Below are positions 34,661 through 45,668 of a stretch of DNA of 64,000 bases, piece by piece. Position 1 is the stretch's first letter. Every line of letters starts with the position of its first letter. The translations under genes and the position numbers were made by a program. Under the pieces are notes generated by a model. The model saw only the letters and a program-made list of their open reading frames with translations, did not search any database and was not told the DNA's origin. This DNA is from Strigops habroptila. Its lineage: Eukaryota > Chordata > Aves > Psittaciformes > Psittacidae. The DNA lies in the NCBI RefSeq assembly GCF_004027225.2, contig NC_044282.2, positions 69,365,787-69,429,786 on the forward strand, in the 5' to 3' direction.

Positions 34661-36309
34661 CAAAATGGAAGAGAAAAACCCAAAATCTGGTTCATCAAAA
34701 GCTATAGCATCCAGGGCTGCAAAAAAGAAACTGAATGTAGAGTTTATGAAGAAGGTGTGCACAGCCAAAAAGAAATACTAAGAATTTTAGAAGGCCATCA
34801 TCACTTTGTCTACCTGGTGAGGCAGTGCCTTCAGAAAGGAGGTCTGCAGACTCACATGCAAACCATAAAATGATAACTCAGTTTACTCAGAACACCAACT
34901 GCTCTGCTATATCAGCTTGCTAATAGACAATTCCCTTACTACACCAACACAAGGACTGAAATACTTTTTCAGTCCTCCTTGGCAAAACGGAAGCTTCCTG
35001 TAGATTTCCTTTACCTAATGCAATATATTCCTGCTATTTCTCCAGAACTGCTACTTGTTTTTCCCTTTGATTTCCTTAAGCGGCACCATACAACACACTT
35101 AAAAAAGCTATAGACCTGAGTATTAGTCTTATGGCATGTTTTCATGGAAAGAAATCAAATGGGTGCTTAGTATGGCCAGTATTTGCATGAGGTCTGAGGT
35201 CTTCGGAGCTTTCCCCATAGGTGTTCAACTCAGATACCTGTTACCAACTCCAAATGGTATATACCAAGACTGGTTTCCTGAAGCTCAATTTCAGTAGACC
35301 TCCATTTCCAAGTGGGCAGTTAAACAAGTCTGCAGGCACAGGGAAGCTGCCAGTCTGTTGGTGGCACTGCCAGGCTAGGAGAATTTAGCCCTTATTCAAC
35401 TGCCTATATTGGAGTAGAATGTTTTCGGGGAAAACAGATTGGACCATAAAGGAAGAAATAAAAACTCATGTGTGCTGTACATAATTCTCAGATCTACTAA
35501 ACCAGCTTATTAAAACAGCTGACCTAAAAACCCCCAATAAATCCAGCCATTTCACTCGCTGCATAAGATTGTGGTCCACAGTGGACAACACTGTTTTTGT
35601 CTTGCAAACACCAAGTAGTCACCTTCTCTTCTTTACTAATATATTACCTCAGAATATCCACACAGCAAAACAGTCCCCAGAATTAGAGTGAGACAATCAG
35701 AATCATTTGTTTCATTGTTTTTTAAAAAACCATTTTATGTTTCAGAAGAAACCAATAGCCTTTTCAACAAGAGACCGCAAGACAACAGATCTCATGGCCT
35801 TTTCCCCACCCTCACAGTAAGCATCCTCAAACAGAGAGCTGTCAGATGGACTCAAATTTAATCCTCATCTTAAACAAATACCCTTTGATTATTGACAAGT
35901 GGAATCTTTTCTTGTTTGTGTATACTCACCAACGTTTGGCATGAGGCAGAGAAGCAGAAAGGGATAAAGATGACCACAAGGACCATTCTTTTCCCATAAC
36001 ACAGACCCTTTGTGCAAAGTAAATGCCAACTGTAACAACAGTTGTGATCGCAGCTTGCCTGCAAACCCTCTTCTTCCCTCCTAGACCCCTTGGGGCTCAA
36101 AAGCAAGCTGCAATATAGGTAGCTTTAGTTGTGTTTATCCTAAAAGAGACTCCAGCAGGACCAAAGGTGCTTTCCTATTATAAGGAGTCCAAACCGCTCT
36201 TTGGAAGCAAAGGGCAGTTTGGCAGGCTACAGATTTACCCTTGTGGACCTCAGGCCTGGCACCTCCCATGCATTACTAAATGGAAGGAACATTTTCCGTT
36301 GTGTCTTCA
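34661..36309. other. Noncoding, nothing recognised
   Basis: The remainder of the 141-codon frame (to 34873) and short unsupported frames. No transposon tail was recognised. Confidence 0.45.
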
Positions 36310-36660
36310 TATGAATTGAAATCAGTAATGAAGTTGGGAGCATCGCAGGGTTTTAGCGGTATAATGGATTAGACCAGGCTTAGATAACTGAATAAATGAA
36401 CTGGCTTAATTAGCTCTCCTGAAACAAATTATTATACAGTGCTCATTTCCAACTCTTGTATGAACCCCAAAGAGTTCTAGAAATGCATTAATTCCTTGAA
36501 TAATAAATCTTAGAGTTTTGCATACCTACTGCAATTATGATGGATAATGAGATTTTAATTAATCAGGCCCAGATTTTTTAATGCTGTTGAAGAAAGGAGA
36601 TACATTCGGGACCTATTTATTTGGTAAATCTCGAAGGGAAAAAAATAGCAGAAGGCAACA
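36310..36660. promoter_or_regulatory. Candidate conserved noncoding element
   Basis: AT-rich, repeat-free and stop-rich in all frames, with TTAATTAGCTC, GCATTAATTCC, TTTTAATTAATCAG and GGTATAATGG motifs and a few retained CpGs (CATCGCAGG, AGCGGT, TTCGGG, CTCGAAGG). It is typical of developmental enhancers in style, but no alignment was available. Confidence 0.28.
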
Positions 36661-37009
36661 AGAATAACAACAAAAAAATTTTATGTTAAACTAACCTACA
36701 TCTAACAGGCTCTTTAACAACATCCATCCTGCAAACATCCCTATATTAAATATGAACTCTGTAAACTGTCAAATCCTGGTCAAAGTATTAACTTCAGTAC
36801 CTCTCTAAAGGCAAAATACAGTTATTAAACATTATGCCACCTGGAATACACTCTTGGTTTTACACAAATAAGATCTTTTCTGGTTTAATATGAATGTTCT
36901 ATGTACAAAGATTATTTTCTTGCTCATATATTCTATGCTTCCAGGTACTTACAAGTGAGAGGCACTTATTATTAACACGGCAAAGCAGCCATTAAACCTG
37001 TCTCTCATT
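36661..37009. other. AT-rich noncoding
   Basis: Nothing beyond general AT richness was seen. Confidence 0.4.
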
Positions 37010-37290
37010 TTTTTCACACCCTTCTTAGGAGTTAGCTAAAGATCTCTCTTATGCAAAGGCAGTGCATTACAGTTGTCATTAATTATAAATCAGTTTCTAA
37101 TATGACTGAGAGCGCAAAGATTGTAGGGGGTCTCCTTAACATGAGATTAACATTTTCTTGAAGTGTAATTATTTTGCAGGAGAGTCTGGGGCTGGGTTTC
37201 TGACACTGTATTGCATCTCTGAACTTACTACATCCACAGGAGAGATTTTGTTCGTCACAAGGAGTGTCAATGCTCACCACTACCCTTGGA
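37010..37290. promoter_or_regulatory. Candidate conserved noncoding element
   Basis: Contains TTATGCAAAG (octamer-like), GTCATTAATTATAAATC and GTGTAATTATTTTG homeodomain-type cores and a TGACTGAGAGCGCAAAG segment with a retained CpG. There is no long repeat. Regulatory function is inference. Confidence 0.25.
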
Positions 37291-38779
37291 TGGAAAAACC
37301 TGAAGGAGAGGGGACTTGAAATTCTAATTCCAGGTTCCCTTTCTTCTTAGCTTCTTTTTGATAAAAGGAAATATGTCACTGGAGATGGCAGGGAAAGCCA
37401 AGAGAAAGACACCTTGGAAATGCAAGGTCAACTCTTGCATGTGTTTGGAATGGGCGTAAAAAAGGTAGTGCTTCCAGTTTAAACAAAATATTGAATTTCA
37501 CGTCTTAATGTGAAACTTCGAGGTTTCAATTTTCCCCCCCTTACATCAGTGAACCTCTCTGGATTTGACATGGTAAATGGGTTTGGGTTTCTGCTCTCTT
37601 CCTCCCCCTTAAAAGAACTCTAAACCATTTCCTCCGAAAAGCCACTTCCCTTGGAAAAATAAGGTCAAAAGAACTTTTTTATTAAACCTAGCAATTGGCA
37701 ATAGCATATTCAGGCTTGTTTCTCCTCTCTTTGAATTGTTAACCATTGCACCAGAAAAACACAAAACCAACCCTTACTGAGGCACAGAGAAGGGAAGGGG
37801 GGAGCAGACCCCTCCACAGCTACGGCACAGCTGCAGGAGACTAACCTCAAAGCCTGAATTTACAGCAGCAGTTAGCTGCAGAAGTCCTTCTGGCTTGAGG
37901 AATAAGGAAACCAGGCGCTTCCAGCCTAGGGGAGATTTTCTTTCCAATATGTATCTTGGGGATCTTGCATAACTTTAGAAATCTGGGCCCTGTGAGTGCC
38001 TTATAGAAAACAACCAGATGTGTTCTCCTTGGCATTTCTTTGAGGAGAGCTTAGGTTAAGGAACACATTTTCTTCTGTTCTTCATTTCCACAGAACTGCT
38101 CACAAACGAGTGCCAGCTCCCTGGTTTGAAAAGCAACCACCAAGCCCTGAGTTGCTGTCAGGTTTCCCAGGCTGATCTTCTGTATTGCTTCTCTTTGGCA
38201 GCTATTGCACCCCATGCCAGAAAACCCATTTCAACAGAGGACCAAAACAACAGGGATAGAGACGGTGCTAAATGTCGTCTGACCCAGAAGAACTGAGGAC
38301 ACGGTGGTCAAATATTGTTAGTAAATTCTGTTCTGTATTTGCAGAAATAGCAATCATCTTAATAAAAAAAGGGACCTGTCCCAAGACAATGTGCGTTTTT
38401 GCTCAGATCTCTACAGGAAGAAACTTGCCATTTATTATTAGCATCAGTACTGCTGCAGCCCACCTTGTTAATTCTAGGATTCATTTATAAGCCGCTTTGA
38501 TATGCTGCGCTCGGCTCTTTGAGTACTGAAATGCTTTTTTGTGCAGTTCCCCCCCAAGTTTGGTTGCCCTCCCCACCACCAATCTAAATTTGCTTTTATG
38601 TGCTAGGAAAACAACAAAAAAAAAGTGTGAATTTGCCACTTCTGAACATCTTGTCCTCTTAATTTGTACAGTGCTGGTTTGTTCAGCACAGAAACAGTAC
38701 TAGGAACAGAATAAATTTAGCTGCAAGCAGGGTGGGGGACGGCAGAGCCAGAGAGGGTAAAGCAGAGGGGGGCTCTGCA
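37291..38779. other. Noncoding; AT-rich, some motif-dense patches
   Basis: The patch 37470-37760 (AGTTTAAACAAAATATTG, a FOX-like GTTTAAACAAA, and CACGTCTTAATGTG) looks enhancer-like but weak. No exon or transposon was recognised. Confidence 0.35.
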
Positions 38780-39240
38780 ATGGTGCCGCTGTTCTCCCAT
38801 TGCTCTGTGAGCAGGTTTCATCATGGCCCTGCCCTCCTTCTGCAGCCTTGTCTTTGCCAGCTGCAGACATTCAGGTTGGAAATGCCAAATCCAGCCTCTG
38901 TCATCAGTTTCTCTTCCTCTCTTCTTCCCACTTTCCTCATAGATTTGCCTTTCTTCAAATTAGCTTTTTCACGTGTGTTTTTGTTCCTCTCCATTCCCTT
39001 CCTCTTCCCAGCTCCCAATTCCCTGGATGCCATACACCCTCTCAGTGTCTCTCATCTTCCTTTGGCACCCTGTACCCTCCTCCCAGCCCACCCTCTTTCC
39101 TCCCCTGCCGTGCTCCTCCTTGGGCACAGCTCCTTCACTCATCCACTTTCTGTTGCTTTCCCCCAGACCCGTCCATTTCCATTTATCGGCTCTATCCTAG
39201 TTGCCTCCTCAGAGAACCCCACTTCTCCCTCACTATGCAT
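38780..39240 (+). repeat. Pyrimidine-rich tract with spurious overlapping ORFs
   Basis: About 460 bp of C/T-dominated plus-strand sequence. Plus-strand stop codons all need A or G, so two 185-codon frames in different phases (38732-39289 and 38800-39357) plus a third shorter one stay open together. Three simultaneously open frames and a Ser/Pro/Leu/Phe-dominated composition argue for base composition, not a gene. Confidence 0.75.
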
Positions 39241-39439
39241 TGCTCATGCTCTATACAAGGAGAAAGCCAACAAAGTCACCGAGCCTTAAGACCAGTGCTA
39301 TTGAGAATATATAATGAATATATATGCCAGAGCCACCCAGGAAAACGGCTGAGATGAAATGGAAAATTAACTGAAAGCAGAAAGCAAATATCTTTCTGCA
39401 TCCGGGACTAAAGACAACCTGGGGGAGCCTTGGCAAGCT
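39241..39439. other. Noncoding, nothing recognised
   Basis: A/T-rich patch (gaatatataatgaatatatatgcc) at 39304-39327. Nothing else was seen. Confidence 0.4.
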
Positions 39440-39800
39440 GCTCTGTGCAGCATACAGGCAGCTTGGAGAAAATCAGTAATGGCAAATCCACAAGTTAACC
39501 CAGGCAACTTTATGAACCTCTTGCCCGTTCAATTTGAACCATCATTTTGGTTGGAATAAATAGCAAGTTTTCCTCTTTTGAAATGAAAAGGGCAACTGGA
39601 AATCAGTTTTTGTTATTTCATAATATCAAGCCTTAACATTTTATTTGTCAACATAATGAGCTCATGGCCTTCAAAAAGGAGAGAGGGAATGGCCAGCTTC
39701 ATCTTTACTGCATTTATGTAACAACTTCCTTGGCTGAGATGAAGACAGAAATGGACAGATTGATTATTAGCCCAAGAGAGTCATGTCTCCTTACGTTTAT
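39440..39800. promoter_or_regulatory. Candidate conserved noncoding element
   Basis: Repeat-free AT-rich block with GTTCAATTTGAACC (near-palindromic, about 39527-39540), TTTGTCAACATAATGAGC and GATTGATTATTAGC motifs. There is no coding frame. Enhancer status is inferred from texture. Confidence 0.25.
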
Positions 39801-41299
39801 GGAATAGAAACAGGCATGTAAACCATGATAAGTGGTTATCATCTTCAGCCAGCTACAAAGCAAAAGCAGGTCAGAGTCTGCACTGATGAAAGGCATCTTG
39901 CACTATTTGGTGATCAGCACCATAATCTGGGGTGTTTAATCTTTTTTCTTGGAGAGCCTGCCTGTTCTTTGGGGTCTGTGGAAGGGTGAGGATTGTCACA
40001 CTGATATCAGCAAATAAACATGTTAATTTAACACCAGCAATTCCAGAGCACAGCCCTTCGCCCCAACAACATGAGTAAATGTCTGCCTACCACCATCTGC
40101 TAATGAGACCTTAAATCACCCTCCAGTGCTCTCATGAGGTGCAATTCGCTGAGGTGTTCAGGTTTTGCAATCAGCCAGAATGGCCCTAGGATTGCAGTAA
40201 TTCATGCCTCCTCCAGAAAGCCCCCAGATTGCACCAGGAAGCCTCAGCACCAGCATGGGATGGGTGGTAGAGCTGTGGTGCCAGCACAGCCTGATAGCTG
40301 GGGCTATATCCCTAAACTTTACAGGAGAGCTGAGGACAGTCAAAGGAAAACGGCATGCAAACGAAGGGAAAATTACTTCTGATATGGTTGATGGCTGTTC
40401 AGAACAACTCCAAGCCAGAAACCCTGTATTTCATTAGCACAATGATGGCCTAATGAATCAATGCAATTGCCAGGCATAATACTATTAAAAATATTCCCGA
40501 ATCTGTCCAAAAAAATAAAAATATACATTTTCTCAATATATGTCCACAGAAAGCATAAAGTATATGTCCCTCATTGTTGTGAGACAACAAATGCATTTGT
40601 GTCACCAGCCTTCTCTCATGGCAGGGAATGGTACTGGGCTTGGAACAAATGCTTTTTCTTCTGCTTTCACCATCTCCAGCTATATATGTGTGAATATCAT
40701 AGTTCCCAGCTATAATTTCACCACAAGCATTCCTTGATGCAGCCCTTTCTGCAAGAGCTGGAAGAGTCCCTTCCTGAAACAAGTCCAGCATGGGGGCAAT
40801 AACGTTCTATTGCCAAGCACCATGAATACATTCTATTCAGATACCAGCAAAATAATGTCTATCCAGAGATTTCTGTTACTGCTTAGAGACAACTTGTGCA
40901 TAACTGTTCACACAGGGGCCACTTTGCTTGTAAAGCACTCTCTTGGTCAACCTCTCTTTCTCCCTGCAATAGATGCATCAATGTCTCCTGGCCCCACCAA
41001 CCTCATGCTGATGGGTAAGAAAGTGAACCTACCAGCTAAAAGCATTTGCTCATCTGCCACATGGGATCTGCTCCAGAAATTACTATCCCAAATCACAGTC
41101 CCTGACAAGCCATGTCCCCTCACACCCCTCCTGAGGAAGGCAGCTTCTCAGCCACAGGGAAACAGTTAATGACACACTGCTGCATGGTGGAACATGTCTG
41201 ATACTGAGTAAGCCCAGGTATGGGACTTCTGGTCTATAGCAGATTGATGTCATGATATCATTTTTTAATTTTATCTGTATAGAGAAATAAACATATGCA
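39801..41299. other. Noncoding, nothing recognised
   Basis: Frames at 40134-40437 (+), 40450-40791 (-) and 40810-41169 (+) overlap frames on the opposite strand and resemble no family. Confidence 0.45.
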
Positions 41300-41700
41300 C
41301 AGACCATGTTTATTTCACTCTATCAAATATCATTTTAACAAACATGACACAATTTTTACTGTGTAACAGAATGTCTCTGTTAAATATTATAAGTTTCAGT
41401 GCTTCGTAATTGTATTTCAATAGGCACAAGAAATATTTCGCTGCACAGTGAATGCTTTTCATTAAATAGTATAAATTTGCACTTTGTTAGAAATGAATGT
41501 TCATTTTATATTGTAATTTTTTTTACTGCAGAATGTTGCCATTTTAGTATTCGCTGTAATCACTCCACTGTGTTGCAAGCAAATGTCATTTATACGATAT
41601 GTAAAAATTCAGAGGATTCAAGGGATCTCAGGCTGAAGTATAAATACATGCAAGCCACGTAACACAAATAAACTTACTCCAGATGGTTGCTTAGAGCAGA
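41300..41700. other. AT-rich block, UTR- or enhancer-like
   Basis: Strongly AT-rich with TTTTAACAAACATGAC, GTAATTGTATTTC and TCATTTATACGATATG. An 87-codon frame spans much of it but shows no domain. It could be constrained noncoding DNA or simply AT-rich sequence. Confidence 0.25.
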
Positions 41701-42569
41701 TAAAATCAAATCTTGCCATCCTAAGAAATTAAATTCCCAGTACAAATATAGGCAATTGAGTACAGTTTCTGCTGACCAAAATGGCCAGAAAATTATCACT
41801 AATCCAAACATAATAAATGTAACAAAGTATTTGACATTAATAAGAGACCAAATGTTATGTTTTCTAGGTGGTTTAACTGCTTTTCAGCCTGAATGTTTGA
41901 GAAACCCCAGCAATTCCCCCACCTATCTGCTGCAGAAAATACCTTTTGTGTAAATATCTAGAAACAGAAAACTATTGATACAATAAAACTATTCTAAAAG
42001 CAACAATGCTTTATTTGCTCCTCTAGCATTACAGCTGTCCGGAGTACTTACACTACAGCCCAAGAGCATTAACAAACAGCCAAGCTATTTCTTCTATGTT
42101 GATAGCCACCTTATTGCTTTCAGCAGCTAGCAAATTAAACCTTCAAAATAATTCTCATGTGCACTGACTGTAAAGTGAATTTAAATTAAAGTAATATATT
42201 ACAAGAAAAGCGAGTTCCTAGCCAGAGTTCTCAGCAGCCTCCTTCTTCTTCCAAACCCATCCTCAATGTGCACAAATATAGTTACACAGTTCACACCTGC
42301 CAACATACATCTGCACATACCATATGGTGCAGGACACACCTTATCCCAGCACTCACCCGCATATGTATTTGCAAACACCTCCTGCCACTGGGAGACAGAT
42401 GAGTCCAGCCAAGTGCTACTAAAACCAAACAAGAGATGCCTCGCTGCCCATTTCTCCTGTCAGGCACCCATACGTCTTCCCTAAAGGCGGTTCTGAGCAC
42501 AGAGCAAGCTTTAAGAACAGCAGTATTCACCCCAGTATTCATCACGTTAAGCAGATGAAGGCTTGCAAC
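41701..42569. other. Noncoding, nothing recognised
   Basis: AT-rich to about 42215, then more mixed. Frames at 42199-42545 on both strands are mutual shadows. Confidence 0.4.
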
Positions 42570-42655
42570 TGCCCCTTTACAGATGAATATGAAGCCAAAG
42601 AACTGAAGTTACTTGCTCAACATCACAGAACAAACCTACTCTGGGACAAAGACTC
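42570..42655 (+). mobile_element. Ancient MIR-like SINE relic
   Basis: The blocks 'cccctttacagatgaatatg', 'aagccaaagaactgaagtta' and 'cttgctcaacatcacagaac' follow the order of the MIR core tail (cccatttacagatgagg, then gaggcacagagaagttaag, then cttgcccaaggtcacacag). It is heavily diverged, as expected for an element older than birds. The limits are approximate. Confidence 0.5.
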
Positions 42656-44479
42656 GAAGAGAAAGCTTGTATAACCCTGCTGGTCCCCTTCTCCTTGTAT
42701 ATAGTTCCCAAGTTTAACTTTTGGACCTGGCAGCAGCCTGCAAGGCTGTCTCGTACTTTTCACTTGCTGGCTGCAGCGCAGAGCTAAAAATTACACTGAG
42801 AAGGTTGTAATTGTTCTGTTTTCCTGACATGGCATAAAAAGATTGGAGGTGAACTGATAGATCTGAAGTGCTCTAAAACAGGCTATGGTCTCAAATACAG
42901 CTGCTTTGCTCTCAGGCTGATGGAGAGGTCCAAGCCTCAGAATATCTGAACATCATGATATGAGTGAGCTGAATTACGTTCCTGAGAGGTAGCTATTCTT
43001 GGTAGTAATTCTTTTGAAAGTCATCTTAGATGAGAATTAGGGAACCCCCTTATTACCAAATTATTCATTAAATAATAAATTAACAGCAAATTGTTTGAAA
43101 ACCTGTTCCTTTTGTTTCCGTGCACATGTAGCTCAGTTCTAGCTTCTCCAGTACCTCTTGCTTGAAGATTTTTAGTTACACTCAAGAACAATCCTCAAAA
43201 TCTGTGCTTTTATTCTAAGTCAAACTCAGGTTAACGCTAACTACCTGCAAGTAATCCCCTGCAAGTGTCTCAAGATCATCATAGCAGAAATTGTTCTTTA
43301 GGTCAGGCACTAGGCACAGTCAGGTGGGGAAACGGATGGAAGCAGATTTAACTAGGTAGAAAACACTGTGAAACCCAACAAGTATTCAGTACAAACGTAT
43401 AGCACATAGTAGGAGAGAAAGCCAGCAGCAAAATGAAAGCTGCCTTTCTCCTGAGAGGGGTATTGCTCTTCTATAGGACCACAAAAACACCAAGAGACAT
43501 TTTCTTGTGTGGCTGCCCAGCCCCTTGCGGAGCAGGGCTAACACCAGTAGGCTGCTTTATGCAGTGGAGATGCCATGAGGCTCTCCAAAGCAGCCCCAGA
43601 GCCTAGGGATACAAAACATAACCTACAATTCCTGACACCCCACCTGTTAGAAGATGGTGCCTGATCAGTGTCCCAGATGTTTTCAGTTGGGTTTGTGCTA
43701 GTTGGGGACACTCAGCTGGGAAAAGCTTGGGGCTCTTCCACCTCAGCTAGGCCAAGAGTTTATGCTTAATGCACTTGCACCAGTTCCGTGTCTGCAGTGA
43801 AGGCCAGCTGCTATAACACTCTATTACTGATGCTCACACTTTTCCCATCCTGCAAAAGCATGTCTCACCTCTTCATTTACTTCACAGTTGAGCATAGCTT
43901 CAATTATTAGCTCTTTTGGTTTGAGAGGTGCAGGGTTATTAGCAAGCTTTCTTCTGTAACCTCAGACACTTCAGAGGATTGGAATTTAGCCCTGCAAACT
44001 TTAACAAAACCAGGCCTGGCTTAATTCATTTTTAATATCCCCTCTATGCCAAATAAGGAATTCCTTCATTGCAGCCAACACAAGTCCTCACGGCTCCCTT
44101 TCATACAAAGTTGTATGTCATGACTCTCTTTACCCTTATGCACTAACACATATGAAGCATCAGCTCATTATATTACCCTGTGCAATGTAGCTTTGACTAC
44201 CCAAATCTGTTCTGTACATTCTTGAGAAAACTCCAGTAATATTCCTTCTGGATTATTCCTCAGCATTTTTAAAGCTGCCCATGGTGCCGTTTGGTACAAA
44301 GTTGGATTTACCAGCGTTACATTTCCCGATTCAGCCTTCCAGGTTGGAAGTTTCCAACCACAGCCTCTTGGAAGCCTGTCAGTTATGCATGGGTCCAGCA
44401 CTGCAGCAGTTTAGGCACCCTTTCATAGAAAGAGACCAATATTGCTGGACAGGAACTGTGTTATCTGCACTGCAGGTCA
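42656..44479. other. Noncoding, nothing recognised
   Basis: No transposon or exon recognised. The patch 43495-43620 is somewhat GC-richer but not a CpG island. Confidence 0.45.
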
Positions 44480-44920
44480 CCGAGTACTCCACGTTTGCTG
44501 CTAATTAAATTCACTGTTGGAAGCTCCTTACATCTCCATGTGATACATAATGGCAGAGCTGGATGTTGCCCCTAATTGCTTTTTGTAACAAGGTTATAAA
44601 AGTCATGCTGTTATGTCCAGATATGTCAGGGCCATGACTACAGTGCATGATCATAAATGACATTAATACTAGACTGTGTTGTACCAAAAGTTGATATTAA
44701 TGCGGAAATTTCAATCCTCTCTCAGTATGTTCTTATTGTGATCATTTAAGAGTTGTATTTACACAAGAGGGTTAAAGACCATTAAAATAAAACTCAAAGT
44801 TTGGGGCTAGCTATATAATCTAAAAGACATATTAAGTTGGAGACACAAGATAGTCTGTATGAGCAACAGCATTAACTGTCAGGTTATACAATTTCCCTAA
44901 TAGCATATTACCCTTTGTTT
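44480..44920. promoter_or_regulatory. Candidate conserved noncoding element
   Basis: Dense motif block, stop-rich in all frames: GCTAATTAAATTC, CCCCTAATTGC, GTGCATGATCATAAATGAC and GACATTAATACTAG, plus AGTCATG...CATGACT inverted 7-mers at about 44602-44639. There are no repeats. The texture is that of deeply conserved vertebrate enhancers. Confidence 0.3.
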
Positions 44921-45630
44921 TCTTCAACTCAACACTGAAGTAAACTGGATGAATGAGCACATACCAATGCAGCTTTGCTTGTGATGACTGATTACATTAC
45001 TTGGCAAGGAGCTAAGTGTCAAGCGATCACTATACACAACACAACCAGATGCCTTTCTCCCACTCAGAAAGAACTGCTGCACAGTTTGACATTTAAGCAA
45101 GATGGATAAGAGGGACAGAGCTCAAACTACACGAAACCATCCCAGATATCACCATTTTTGGTCTCAACCATGAATGAACTAGGGAAAAAAAGCAAGTTAA
45201 CCCAGCCTGAAACAAGCCTCTTGGCACCAGCATTGTTGCTATTTCCATATAAAAACCACATTCCTTGGGAACCTGACTCCTGTGGAAGCCTTCCCTGAGC
45301 ACAATCTCCTGTGCTCTTGGGCAAAAGATTAAAACTACTTAGCAGATGTCAGAGGCAGAATTCATCCACGCAGGTTTTGCTGTGTGAACTGGAAGTCTGG
45401 GTTTGCTTTATGTAGAGATAGGTGCTAGTAGATCATGGAGTGTTTTTCTAAGGAAATTGCCTAAAATTGATCAGGGAAATTGTTCCTTCGAAGTGCTTGT
45501 TGCCCATTTCTGAAAATAGAACACCACCTACCAGTTCAGATGGAGATACTTCCATACAGAGGGTAGAAGTGCCATGCCAAAATATCCCCTGCAAACCCAA
45601 CCCACATGGCACAGGCTTGCCTAAGACCAA
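44921..45630. other. Noncoding, nothing recognised
   Basis: Short overlapping frames only; no repeat seen. Confidence 0.4.
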
Positions 45631-45668
45631 TAGTAATTAACTGTTAGCTAATTAATCAGTTAATCACA
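45631..45668. promoter_or_regulatory. Homeodomain TAAT cluster in an 8-bp inverted repeat
   Basis: ATTAACTG (45636-45643) and CAGTTAAT (45657-45664) face each other around TTAGCTAATTAAT. The 38-bp stretch holds at least four TAAT/ATTA cores, a plausible paired homeodomain target. Function is inference. Confidence 0.35.

Noticed and set aside
38732..39357. Two overlapping 185-codon frames as protein-coding genes
   Set aside because: They lie in a C/T-dominated stretch where plus-strand stop codons are rare. Several phases are open at once and the peptides are Ser/Pro/Leu/Phe-rich without domains.
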